A stretch of 64,000 nt of DNA from positions 1 to 64,000 of the forward strand of contig NZ_CP167068.1 in the NCBI RefSeq assembly GCF_051055405.1. The letters run 5' to 3'. The notes beneath the pieces were generated by a model. The model was not told where the DNA came from, ran no database searches, and saw only the letters and a program-made list of their open reading frames with translations. Shown here in pieces: positions 47,941 through 56,351 of this stretch; position 1 is the first letter of the stretch, and every line of letters starts with the position of its first letter. The position numbers and the translations under genes were made by a program. This DNA is from Pseudolachnospira sp051055405 (lineage in GTDB: Bacteria > Bacillota > Clostridia > Lachnospirales > Lachnospiraceae).

Positions 47941-49404
47941 ATGGAACAATTCTTTAGTGGGTTTTTGACAATCGGTCACCCTCATTTTATCCTGTTGATG
48001 TTTCTCGGAGTCTCCTTTGGCTTGATTCTTGGATTCCTGCCGGGCTTAAACGGAGGCATGGGAATCGCTCTGCTTCTGCCCTTTACGTATTCCATGGAGC
48101 CCCTGGACGCCTTGGTGCTGCTGCTTTCTATCTATACCGGCGGTTTGTTCGGAGGGGCGGTTACGGCAGTTCTGATCAATACGCCGGGAGCACCTTCCAA
48201 TGTAACTACTGCCCTCGAGGGTTTTCCTATGACCTTGCGGGGGGAGGCGGAGAGGGCGTTAGGGCTGTCGTTGGCCAGCTCGTTTATCGGCGGCGTTCTT
48301 GGCTGTACGGCGCTGCTATTTATCGCGGAACCTTTGGCCGGCTTTGCTTTGAATTTTGGACCGGGCGAGCTTTTCATGGTTGCATTTTTTGGAATCAGTG
48401 TTGTGGGCGGTCTGTCTGCGGATGTGTTTAAAAGCCTGTTCGCAGGAATGTTCGGTCTGCTGATCGGCACGGTAGGGATGAGCTCCACCGGCGTAATGCG
48501 TGGAACCATGGGCTCCATGTATCTGCTGGACGGACTGCCGATTATCCCGACGCTGATCGGTATGCTGGCGCTGCCGGAACTGTATAATTTGCTTTTAAGA
48601 GAATATGTGGGAAAAAACAGCGGCAAGGTCAGCTTGAAAGCGCTGCTCCACGGAATTGCGGAAACCTTCCGGCATAAAATAAGAATCCTATGGTGCTCTC
48701 TGGTCGGAATTATCGTCGGGATCATTCCCGCCACCGGCGGCGCCGTGGCCAGCCTTCTTTGCTACAATCAATCCAAGCAATGGTCGAAAACGCCGGAGAA
48801 ATATGGGACAGGAATTCCAGAGGGGATTGTAGCCTGTGAGACTTCCAATAACGCTTCGGAAGGGGGCTCCTTAGCGACCATGCTGGTTTTGGGAATTCCC
48901 GGAAGCAGCGCGGCTGCTCTGATTTTGGCGGCGTTGGTTATCCAAGGCTGGTCTCCAGGACCGAAATTATTTGTCGAACATCGAGAAGTGATCTATACGG
49001 CCATCTCATCCCTGTTTTTGCAACAGTTTGTTATGTTGGTCATGGGAGCGCTTCTCTGTCTGTTAGGAGCTCGGTTGATTCGAATTCCGATCAAATACCT
49101 GGTGCCCTGTATCCTGGTGTTTGCTGTTCTGGGAGCTTACTCGAACCGTTACCAGGTGTTTGACTGCGTTTTGCTGATTCTATTCAGCGCCATCGGCTGG
49201 TTTATGAAGAAAAATAAGTTTCCTGTCATGCCGGTCATCCTTGGTCTTCTGCTTGGATCAACCGCGGATGCGGAGCTTTCGCGCTGCATCCAGATGTATG
49301 ACTCAGTAGGAGAATTCTTCTCCAGCCCGATCACCATTGCTTTGGCTGTTGTAAGCCTGGTATGCATTGCGATTCCGCTGGTGAAGAACCGTGGGGAGGA
49401 GTAA
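47941..49404 (+). CDS. tctA: Tripartite tricarboxylate transporter large membrane subunit (TctA)
   Basis: This 487-residue channel subunit has about 12 hydrophobic segments. TctA motifs are GFLPGLNGGMGIALLLPFTYSM, YTGGLFGGAVTAVLINTPGAPSN, GIIPATGGAVASLLCYNQ and NNASEGGSLATMLVLGIPGSSAAALILAALVIQGWSPGP. It transports the substrate down an ion gradient. It is the last gene of the operon starting at 43626 and is followed after 35 bases by copy 2 of the dispersed repeat. Confidence 0.95.
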   Translation: MEQFFSGFLTIGHPHFILLMFLGVSFGLILGFLPGLNGGMGIALLLPFTYSMEPLDALVLLLSIYTGGLFGGAVTAVLINTPGAPSNVTTALEGFPMTLRGEAERALGLSLASSFIGGVLGCTALLFIAEPLAGFALNFGPGELFMVAFFGISVVGGLSADVFKSLFAGMFGLLIGTVGMSSTGVMRGTMGSMYLLDGLPIIPTLIGMLALPELYNLLLREYVGKNSGKVSLKALLHGIAETFRHKIRILWCSLVGIIVGIIPATGGAVASLLCYNQSKQWSKTPEKYGTGIPEGIVACETSNNASEGGSLATMLVLGIPGSSAAALILAALVIQGWSPGPKLFVEHREVIYTAISSLFLQQFVMLVMGALLCLLGARLIRIPIKYLVPCILVFAVLGAYSNRYQVFDCVLLILFSAIGWFMKKNKFPVMPVILGLLLGSTADAELSRCIQMYDSVGEFFSSPITIALAVVSLVCIAIPLVKNRGEE

Positions 49405-49439
49405 ACAAGAGACGAAGTATTGGAGCGGATGAAGCGGAC

Positions 49440-49514
49440 TTCCATAAAAGAATCAAATATTTGACGGCTGTTGCACGCGATTTTGAGGAAATTTCCTTAT
49501 CGCGGCGACAGCCG
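49440..49514. repeat. Dispersed ~75-bp repeat, copy 2
   Basis: This differs from copy 1 (42388-42461) at about seven positions including one single-base gap. Here the arms CGGCTGTTGC and GCGGCGACAGCCG pair better (CGGCTGT with ACAGCCG exactly). The change pattern keeps a stem possible in both copies. It lies between tctA and the convergent IclR gene. Confidence 0.78.
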
Positions 49515-49567
49515 ATTCTGTTATAAGCAGCCCGAAGTTTCCATGGATGACACATGGGAAAACCTTC

Positions 49568-50335
49568 TTATTTTCCGGAATATCCCAATCCCTTTGAGAT
49601 CTCCGCAGCTCCTTCCATTACCAACTCAATATATCCGCAGTCATCCCCTGGATAACGAAAATCCGGAAGGGATAAGCCGAGGCTGGCTTGGATGCTTCCA
49701 TCCGCACCGAAGATTGGGGCGGCGATGCAGACACAGTGGTCTTCTTCATCATCCGGATCTTTGGAATAGCCGGAAGCGGAAACTTTTTGCATTCTTTGCT
49801 TTAGATAGATCATTTCTTTCTCAGAAATTTTTTCTTTGATTGCTTTTAAAAGTAATTCTTGTTCTTCCTCGTTTTCGAAGGTCAACAACACACACCCGGT
49901 ATTCCCGATCCAGATTGGTTCTTCGGCTCCTTGGCTGACACTCATGCGGATGGCTTGACGGCTTTCCAGGCATTTGAGACAAATGCGGGACAGACCATCC
50001 CGGACAAAGAGATGTACCGTTTCATTGGTCTTATCATGGAGACGTTCCATAACAGGCAGACTGACGGCAGGCAGATTCATCTGTTGTTTGGCGATGGAGC
50101 CGATTCGGTAGAGCAGATAACCAAGATGATACTTTCCATTCTCTTCATTTTTTACCAAGAATTCTTTCTTTAAAAGCGCGGTTAAGTAACGGGATGTGGT
50201 CGTAGCCGACCACCCCATTTTTTTTGTAATCTCTGTATGGGAGAGCTCCGGCACTTCGCTGCTGAATAGCAAAAAAATGTCGAGCGCTTTTTCAATGCTT
50301 TTGATGCTGTTGCGTGTATTGGAATCTTTGCACAT
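49568..50335 (-). CDS. IclR-family transcriptional regulator
   Basis: This 255-residue regulator has an N-terminal winged helix (SIKSIEKALDIFLLFSSEVPELSHTEITKKMGWSATTTSRYLTALL) and a C-terminal ligand-binding GAF-like domain (NETVHLFVRDGLSRICLKCLES, GNTGCVLLTF, DHCVCIAAPIFGADGSIQASLGLSLP). It is divergent from the CoA-transferase/MaoC/TRAP operon and probably controls it. The start at 50335 is chosen because AAAGGAC lies before it. A longer reading from 50383 would run through a palindrome and the likely promoter. Confidence 0.88.
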   Translation of the reverse strand: MCKDSNTRNSIKSIEKALDIFLLFSSEVPELSHTEITKKMGWSATTTSRYLTALLKKEFLVKNEENGKYHLGYLLYRIGSIAKQQMNLPAVSLPVMERLHDKTNETVHLFVRDGLSRICLKCLESRQAIRMSVSQGAEEPIWIGNTGCVLLTFENEEEQELLLKAIKEKISEKEMIYLKQRMQKVSASGYSKDPDDEEDHCVCIAAPIFGADGSIQASLGLSLPDFRYPGDDCGYIELVMEGAAEISKGLGYSGK

Positions 50336-50358
50336 GAGTTTTGTCCTTTTTTCATTGG

Positions 50359-50372
50359 TATAGTTTACTATA
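50359..50372. promoter_or_regulatory. Palindrome TATAGTTTACTATA upstream of the IclR gene
   Basis: This is a perfect 14-base dyad within the probable promoter of the leftward iclR-type gene, 24 bases before its start. It could be an operator or part of a symmetrical -10 region. Confidence 0.45.
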
Positions 50373-50504
50373 ACAGATTTCATGATTTTGTCAATTGCTA
50401 ATCGGGAGAAAACAGGGGAATAGCAAGAGAATATTTTGCTATAATCCGGATTTTCATAAAAAAATCAGGTAAAAACAAAATAATGTAAAAAGTATAAAAA
50501 AGAT

Positions 50505-50572
50505 GTTGACAAAATAGAAAAAGAACGCTACTATCATATTACGCAATAAGAAATTATATTACGCAATGCGAA
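50505..50572 (+). promoter_or_regulatory. Promoter and tandem operator-like repeats of the CoA-transferase operon
   Basis: The -35 is TTGACA (50505-50510) and a -10 is TACTAT (50529-50534), with an 18-base spacer. Directly after it ATATTACGCAAT occurs at 50536-50547 and 50556-50567, exactly 20 bases apart. The second copy extends to the near-palindrome TTACGCAATGCGAAA. Two sites on the same face of the helix just after the start site suit a repressor, probably the divergent IclR protein. Confidence 0.68.
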
Positions 50573-50594
50573 ACAAAAGGAGAGAAACCATAAT

Positions 50595-52184
50595 ATGAAA
50601 AGAACAGGACGAGTGCCTATTTTTAGTCCCCGGGAGGCGGTCTTGCGGATCCGGGATGAAGATGTCGTGGCAATCGCTGGGGCTGGCGGCGGAGAATTGG
50701 AAGCAACGCAGGTGATTTTAGCTTTGGCGGAACGTTACCGGGAAACCGGAGAGCCTAAAAATTTGACTTTTTGGCATGCTCTCGGCTTGGGGGATCGGGC
50801 GGATCGAGGGATGTCTCCGTTGGCGCAAAAGGGTCTGGTAAAGCGGATTATCGGCGGACATTGGGGGCAGTCCCCGCGTCTGGCAGATATGGCGGATCGA
50901 AATGAGGTTGAAGCCTATAATTTTCCTGCTGGCGTTATGTGCCAGCTGGCAAGAGCGGCGGCTGCCGGATATCCAGGAATTATTTCCCATGTGGGGAAAG
51001 AGACCTTTTTAGATCCAAAAAACCAGGGCGGAAAACTGAATCAGGTAACCAAGGAAGACCTGATTCAGCCGATTTGTGTGGAGGGGAAGGACTATCTGTA
51101 CTATAAAGCGGTTCCGCCCAACGTGGCGATTATCCGCGGGACGACGGCAGACACCGAAGGGTATGTGACTTTAGAGGATGAGATTTCGTTTTTGGACTGC
51201 GCGGCCCTGGCCATGGCGGCCCATAATAACGGAGGAATTGTCATCTGCCAGGTTCAAAAAGTAGTAGAGGCGGGAAGCCTTCATCCCAAGGATGTCAAAA
51301 TTCCTGGCTGTCTGGTAGATGCATTGGTAGTAGTGCCGGAGCAGCCGCAGCTTTATGATCTTCCGATGAATCGTTTCTTGAGCGGAGATTACCGCCAAGA
51401 TGTAAGCGGCGAGGACGATACCATGGAGCTGAACGAGAGAAAAGTCATTGCCCGTCGGGCGATTATGGAGCTTTCGCCGGGAGATATTGGAAATCTGGGC
51501 GTTGGAATTGCCGATGGAGTCAGTGTGATTTCTGGCGAAGAAGGAATCAGCGAGGAATTTACGCTGACCGTGGAGGGAGGTACTTTTGGAGGCGTTTCTC
51601 TGCGGGGAATCTATTTCGGAGCAACGGCAAACGCAAAGGCAATTATCGATATGCCTTCCCAGTTTGATTTTTATGACGGAGGCGGACTGGATATCTGCTT
51701 TTTGAGCTTTGCCGAGGTAGACCAGGACGGAAATGTAAACGTACATAAATTTAATGGAAAAACCATGGGAACCGGCGGTTTTGTGGATATTTGCCAGAAC
51801 TCCAAGAAAATCGTGTTTTTGGGAACCCTGACGGCGGGAGGCCTGAAGGTGGATGTCTCAGATGAAAAACTGAATATCCGGCAGGAAGGAAGATTTGTCA
51901 AATTCGTCCGTCAGGTTCCGGAAATTACCTTCCATGCAAAGGAAGCGATTCGTCAGGGAAAAACCGTTCTTTATGTAACGGAAAGAGGTGTTTTCCGGAT
52001 GACGGAAGACGGATTGGAGTTGTTTGAGATCGCTCCGGGCGTGGATCTGGAACAGGATATTTTTGCCCATATGGAATTTCGTCCTAAGGTAGCAGAACCG
52101 TTAAAAGAGATGGAATCCATGTATTTCCGGGAAGAAATCATGGGAATCCGCGAGAGTAAGTTTGGAAAAAGAAAGGAGGCGTAA
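50595..52184 (+). CDS. Acyl-CoA:acetate/3-ketoacid CoA-transferase (single chain)
   Basis: This 529-residue class I CoA-transferase has the alpha and beta halves fused. It has FSPREAVLRIRDEDVVAIAGAGG at the start, LGVGIADGVSVI in the middle, the region VEGGTFGGVSLRGIYFGA with the probable catalytic Glu, and QFDFYDGGGLDICFLSFAEVDQDGNVNVHKF. It moves CoA between short acids, activating an imported acid without ATP. It leads an operon with two MaoC-type hydratases and a TRAP transporter. Relatives include propionate and acetate CoA-transferases. The acid used here is unknown. Confidence 0.9.
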   Translation: MKRTGRVPIFSPREAVLRIRDEDVVAIAGAGGGELEATQVILALAERYRETGEPKNLTFWHALGLGDRADRGMSPLAQKGLVKRIIGGHWGQSPRLADMADRNEVEAYNFPAGVMCQLARAAAAGYPGIISHVGKETFLDPKNQGGKLNQVTKEDLIQPICVEGKDYLYYKAVPPNVAIIRGTTADTEGYVTLEDEISFLDCAALAMAAHNNGGIVICQVQKVVEAGSLHPKDVKIPGCLVDALVVVPEQPQLYDLPMNRFLSGDYRQDVSGEDDTMELNERKVIARRAIMELSPGDIGNLGVGIADGVSVISGEEGISEEFTLTVEGGTFGGVSLRGIYFGATANAKAIIDMPSQFDFYDGGGLDICFLSFAEVDQDGNVNVHKFNGKTMGTGGFVDICQNSKKIVFLGTLTAGGLKVDVSDEKLNIRQEGRFVKFVRQVPEITFHAKEAIRQGKTVLYVTERGVFRMTEDGLELFEIAPGVDLEQDIFAHMEFRPKVAEPLKEMESMYFREEIMGIRESKFGKRKEA

Positions 52185-52186
52185 GA

Positions 52187-52672
52187 ATGGGCAGATACTG
52201 GGAGGAATATCAAGTGGGAGAAAAAACCATCAGCTATGGGCGCCAGATGACAGAGGCGGATATTCGCCTTTTGATCGCCTGTGTCGGCGGCAGCCATCCA
52301 CTGCATACAGATCCCGCTTATTGCGCCAGCCGCCCGGAGATTGGGAGGCCGATTATGCCGGGTTCTATGATACTTGGCTGGATGGACGCATGTTTCCACG
52401 ATCATATGTGTCCAGGCACGGACGTGTTGTTTTTCCCGGAAGGCTATGAAAAGATTCGCTTTATTCGCCCGGTCTATGAAAATGATATATTGACCGATGA
52501 ATTTGAAGTGACAGGTCTGGAGGAACGCGACGATGTCTTTGGTCGGGTAATGTGCAGTCAAACGATTAAAAACCAGGAGGGGCAGGTGGTTGGTTTTGCC
52601 CAGGAAACATTTTTGGTAGAAAGGAAAAATGCCAGGATAGGAGGGGAAAATGGGAGCAAAGCGGTATTTTGA
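52187..52672 (+). CDS. MaoC-like hydratase/dehydratase, first of pair
   Basis: This is a 161-residue single hot-dog-domain protein. The hydratase motif is visible as YGRQMTEADIRLLIACVGGSHPLHTDPAYC, with the Asp and His of the family, followed by GRPIMPGSMILGW. It would hydrate an enoyl-CoA or dehydrate a 3-hydroxyacyl-CoA (or a related mesaconyl-type substrate) formed after the CoA-transferase. It starts two bases after that gene behind AAAGGAGGC and overlaps the next gene by 23 bases. Confidence 0.86.
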   Translation: MGRYWEEYQVGEKTISYGRQMTEADIRLLIACVGGSHPLHTDPAYCASRPEIGRPIMPGSMILGWMDACFHDHMCPGTDVLFFPEGYEKIRFIRPVYENDILTDEFEVTGLEERDDVFGRVMCSQTIKNQEGQVVGFAQETFLVERKNARIGGENGSKAVF

Positions 52673-53102
52673 GGAATTCCAAATTGGAGAGTCGGTGACA
52701 AGCCGTTCCAGGCAGATCTGTGACGGGGACGTCCGGCTATTTGGAGGCTGCACAAATTTAAATTACCCCATTTATTCCGATGCAATCTATTGTGCGGCGC
52801 TGCCGGGAATTGAAAAACCTGTGGTGCCGGGCGCGTTGGTTTTAAATGTGGTGGATACATTTTTTGCCGAGAGCGTTAGTCCGGACGGAGTGCCGACCCT
52901 TCATTATGGATACGATCGGGTCGAATATAAAAAGATGGTTTACCCGGGCGAATGCGTTTATTCTTATTTTGAAGTGATAGGAAAAGAAGAAAAAAATGAA
53001 GAGTATGGACTTCTGATCTTTCGCGTAGATACCTATAACCAGAAAAAGGAATTGGTAATGACCCACATCGATAAGCTCTATGTGGGACGTCAAGAAGTAT
53101 AA
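52650..53102 (+). CDS. MaoC-like hydratase/dehydratase, second of pair
   Basis: This 150-residue hot-dog protein is related to the preceding one: FEEFQIGESVTSRSRQICDGDVRLFGGCTNLNYPIYSDAIYCAALPG, then KPVVPGALVLNVVDTFF. The histidine expected in the catalytic loop (H in the first protein) is replaced by tyrosine here (NYPIYSD). It may therefore be an inactive partner in a heterodimer, a known arrangement for split double-hot-dog hydratases. It starts behind GATAGGAGGGG inside the first gene, so equal amounts are likely. Confidence 0.82.
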   Translation: MGAKRYFEEFQIGESVTSRSRQICDGDVRLFGGCTNLNYPIYSDAIYCAALPGIEKPVVPGALVLNVVDTFFAESVSPDGVPTLHYGYDRVEYKKMVYPGECVYSYFEVIGKEEKNEEYGLLIFRVDTYNQKKELVMTHIDKLYVGRQEV

Positions 53103-53137
53103 ACAAACCATTTTGTAAAAGAAAAAGGAGGAGAAAC

Positions 53138-54265
53138 ATGAAGAAACGATTGGTAGGTCTTACGATGGCGGCAATTTTGCTCGTGAGCAGTATCGCTGGC
53201 TGCGGCCAGGGGGAAACGAAGGAGAGTCAAACAGCAGGCAACGAGACGAAGGCGGAAACCAGTGCGGAAACACAGGCAAATGCTTCCACGGAAGGGAATT
53301 CTGGCGGAGAAGAGCTTGGCGAGCCGGTGGAATTGGTTTTTGCGCTGACTGTAGCTAATACACATCCTTATGCGATTGCCGCTCAGAATTTTGCTTCTAT
53401 TGTTGAAGAAAAAAGCGGTGGAAACATGAAAGTAAAGCTTTATTATGACGGAGCGTTAGGTGGGGATGAAGAGCTTTTGAATGGTATGCAAATGGGCAAT
53501 GTTACATTTGCTATGGTAGGCGCTGGTTCTGTAGCTGCCATCGAGCCGATTTTTGAGTTCTTTGATCTGCCGTGCTTGTTTAAAACCCGAGAAGAAGCTT
53601 ATGCGTTTCAGGATACGGAAGCGGTAAAAGAAATGATGGATGGGCTGGCTCAGTACGGATATCGTGGTTTGGGCTTTTATGAGAACGGATTTTATTGTAT
53701 CAGCAATAAAACGCAGCCGATCCACAAACTGGAAGATATGAAAAATATGAAGTTCCGCTGTATGGATGGGTCGGATGTAGCCATTCTTGGCTGGGAACTT
53801 CTGGATGTACAGCCGGTTCCCATGGCATTTGGCGAGTTGTTCATGGCGATGCAGCAGGGCGTGGTGGAAGGACAGGAAACGACCATTGGTTCATTCTATT
53901 CTTCCCGGTTTTATGAGGTTCAGAAGTATTTGACCATGTCCAACCGCCTGTTCCATGTCATGACGTTCCTGATGAGCGAGAATACTTGGCAAGGACTTAC
54001 GGATGGCCAGAAAGCGATTATCCAGGAAGCGACGGAGGCTTCTATGGAGGCACATAAAGAATATATGGTAACCTTCAACGAGGATGCGGTGAAGGATATG
54101 GTGGATAATTATGGCTTAGAAGTGGTAGATACCTTAGATGAAGGCGAGTGGGAAAAGATGAAAGAGCAGCTGGCTCCGGTTTATGCGGCCACGGAAGAAC
54201 GAAATCCGGAGGTTTATGCAAAACTGATGGCAGCGGCTGAGGAAGCGATTGCTTCTGTAAAATAG
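53138..54265 (+). CDS. TRAP transporter substrate-binding lipoprotein (DctP type), system 2
   Basis: This 375-residue lipoprotein (signal MKKRLVGLTMAAILLVSSIAGC) has a polar linker and a DctP domain: VKLYYDGALGGDEELLNGMQMG, LEDMKNMKFRCMDGSDVAILGWE with the ligand-binding Arg, and QQGVVEGQET. It belongs to the operon with the CoA-transferase and MaoC genes, so its ligand is probably the acid those enzymes activate and dehydrate. It starts behind AAAAAGGAGGAG. A hairpin-prone stretch lies between it and dctQ. Confidence 0.93.
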   Translation: MKKRLVGLTMAAILLVSSIAGCGQGETKESQTAGNETKAETSAETQANASTEGNSGGEELGEPVELVFALTVANTHPYAIAAQNFASIVEEKSGGNMKVKLYYDGALGGDEELLNGMQMGNVTFAMVGAGSVAAIEPIFEFFDLPCLFKTREEAYAFQDTEAVKEMMDGLAQYGYRGLGFYENGFYCISNKTQPIHKLEDMKNMKFRCMDGSDVAILGWELLDVQPVPMAFGELFMAMQQGVVEGQETTIGSFYSSRFYEVQKYLTMSNRLFHVMTFLMSENTWQGLTDGQKAIIQEATEASMEAHKEYMVTFNEDAVKDMVDNYGLEVVDTLDEGEWEKMKEQLAPVYAATEERNPEVYAKLMAAAEEAIASVK

Positions 54266-54357
54266 CAAAGAGGCTAAGGGAGTGTTGCGTCTGGCCGGAA
54301 GCGGAAACGCTTTTCGGCCATGGCACAGCGCTCCCGGGTTTGCCGGAAAGGGAAAGT

Positions 54358-54843
54358 ATGGCAGCTATCTATATTAAAGCAGTGGATAAACTGGACCGTG
54401 TGTTGGAATGGCTGGTGGGAATCCTATTTATTGCCATGTTTTTAAGCGCGGTGGTTCAAGTGGTCGTTCGGAATTTTACCAGTCTGTCGGTTCCTTGGAC
54501 GGATGAAGCCTGTCGGTTTATTGTTATGTATCTGGTTTATTTTGGGGCCGCGCTGGCGGCGCGGAACAACAGCATGATCAAAATGGAAATTATGGATACG
54601 ATTTTTCATTTATCCCCAAAAGCAAAGCAGAAAATGAATTGGTTAATTACGGCGATTTCTACAGTATTTGTAGTCACTACGGTAATCAGTAGTCTGAATA
54701 TTATTCAAACCAGCGCGGGTATGATTACCAGCGCCCTGCGGATTTCCTGGGCGATTCCCTACGTATCCATTCCCATTGGGTGCGTCTTGCTGATCTTGAA
54801 TATTCTGGCGAATACGCTGGAAGAGGGGAGGAAAAGCAAATGA
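54358..54843 (+). CDS. TRAP transporter small membrane subunit (DctQ type), system 2
   Basis: This protein of about 161 residues has four hydrophobic segments and the motif FLSAVVQVVVRNFTSLSVPWTDEACRFIVMYLVYFGAALAARN. The ATG at 54358 follows GGAAAGGGAAAG and is preferred over an upstream in-frame ATG at 54340. It overlaps dctM by four bases. It is less similar to the DctQ proteins of systems 1 and 3 than those are to each other. Confidence 0.9.
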   Translation: MAAIYIKAVDKLDRVLEWLVGILFIAMFLSAVVQVVVRNFTSLSVPWTDEACRFIVMYLVYFGAALAARNNSMIKMEIMDTIFHLSPKAKQKMNWLITAISTVFVVTTVISSLNIIQTSAGMITSALRISWAIPYVSIPIGCVLLILNILANTLEEGRKSK

Positions 54844-56099
54844 TTCTATTGATGTTTGCGCTTATGTTTGTTTTGTTTTTCCTGATGGTTCCAGTGGCGG
54901 TTTCTTTGGGTCTTGCCAGTACAGTAGCTGCGATTGGTTTAGGTTTTCCCATCGGTAATATCGCGCAAAAATTTTTGATGGGATTAAACTCTTTTACTCT
55001 TTTAGCAGTTCCTTTTTTTATTCTGGCAGGAACTTTGATGGCGGAGTCAGGAATTTCTGATCGAATTATTGATTTTGTATCTTCTATGGTAGGGCATTAC
55101 CGAGGTGGGCTGGCCGTGGTTATGATCTTCACCTGTATGGTATTCGGTGCGCTGACCGGCTCTCCGTCGGCAACGATTTCCGCTATTGGAAGCATCATGA
55201 TTCCGCATATGGTAAAGAGGGGATATGAAATTCGTTTTACCGCGGCCACGCAAGCAGCGTCTGCCAATTTAGCGGATTTGATCCCGCCAAGCATTGGGAT
55301 GATTCTCTATGGCGTGGCGACCAATACCAGTATCCGTGATTTGTTTATGGCAGGATTGGTGCCTGGCGTTCTCCTTGGCTGTATTTTTGCCGTATACGCG
55401 AATCGGCGTTGTATTCAACTGGGGATTCAAGGCGAGCCAAGGAAGAGTTGGCCGGAACGGTGGAAATGTTTTAAAAAGTCCATTTGGGCACTCTTGATGC
55501 CTTGCATCATCCTGGGAGGGATTTACGGAGGATTCTTTACCGCCACCGAGTCGGCTGCCATTGCGGTGCTGTATGCCATCCTTGTCAGCTTGTTTGTCTA
55601 TCGGACCTTGAATTTGAGAAGTATGTTCCGAGTTTTTATCAAGGCAGGAGTCAATGTAGCGATTATCATGCTGATTCTTTCCACCGCGAATCTATTTGCC
55701 TACATTTTGACATACATGCAGATTCCCAATATGGCGGCAGAGTGGTTTGTCTCCATTGCCCATAATAAGTACATTTTCCTGTTGATCGTCAATATCTTCC
55801 TGCTGATTGTCGGCATGTTCTTTGATCCAGGGCCGGGGGTGATCATTCTTGCTCCGATTTTAGCGCCAGCCGCTACGGCATTGGGAATTGATATCGTGCA
55901 TTTCGGCGCGATTATGACGATGAATTTCTGCGTGGGGGCTTGCACGCCGCCCTTTGCAGTAAACCTGTTCGTCTCATCTCAGGTGTCTGGAATTAAATTC
56001 GAGGAAATTGTAAAGCCAATCCTACCCTATATTGCGATTATGATCGCAGCGCTGCTGTTGATTTCCTATGTACCGCAGATCAGCTTGTTACTGGTTTGA
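54840..56099 (+). CDS. TRAP transporter large membrane subunit (DctM type), system 2
   Basis: This 419-residue sodium-coupled channel subunit has about 12 hydrophobic segments. Motifs are VPFFILAGTLMAESGISDRIIDF, MVFGALTGSPSATISAIGSIM, ANLADLIPPSIGMILYGVATNTS, FTATESAAIAVLYA and DPGPGVIILAPILAPAA with CTPPFAVNLFV. The ATG at 54840 overlaps the dctQ stop, and an earlier in-frame ATG at 54780 lies within dctQ. It ends the operon begun at 50595. No strong terminator follows directly. Confidence 0.94.
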   Translation: MILLMFALMFVLFFLMVPVAVSLGLASTVAAIGLGFPIGNIAQKFLMGLNSFTLLAVPFFILAGTLMAESGISDRIIDFVSSMVGHYRGGLAVVMIFTCMVFGALTGSPSATISAIGSIMIPHMVKRGYEIRFTAATQAASANLADLIPPSIGMILYGVATNTSIRDLFMAGLVPGVLLGCIFAVYANRRCIQLGIQGEPRKSWPERWKCFKKSIWALLMPCIILGGIYGGFFTATESAAIAVLYAILVSLFVYRTLNLRSMFRVFIKAGVNVAIIMLILSTANLFAYILTYMQIPNMAAEWFVSIAHNKYIFLLIVNIFLLIVGMFFDPGPGVIILAPILAPAATALGIDIVHFGAIMTMNFCVGACTPPFAVNLFVSSQVSGIKFEEIVKPILPYIAIMIAALLLISYVPQISLLLV

Positions 56100-56351
56100 T
56101 ATAGCCTGTAAGGAACGAGAAGGCTGCAAATGTTATAGTAATCGAAATCACACATCGGCAGTATAAAAGTAGCTGCCGATACAATAGTGTCATTGTCTCT
56201 GTACCCGGCTGTGCCAAGGATCGTTCTGACATCCTCGGCGCAGCCTTTGATCTTTGTCGGCGCTTTTCGCAGAATTCTTACTGTCGGATCCATGTAGAGT
56301 AGCTATTTGATCATGGAATGGGAAAACTTCCTTGAATTTTATTATGCCATA
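56100..56351. other. Gap after the TRAP system 2 operon
   Basis: There is no supported gene here. A hairpin ATCGGCAG/CTGCCGAT (56154-56161 and 56173-56180) without a T-run is present. A reverse-strand frame of 75 codons (56066-56293) overlaps dctM and has no family I know. The stretch may be remnant DNA. Confidence 0.5.

Noticed and set aside
56066..56293. A 75-codon reverse frame after dctM of system 2
   Set aside because: It overlaps the end of dctM, has no good start signal, and its sequence suggests no known protein or transposase remnant.
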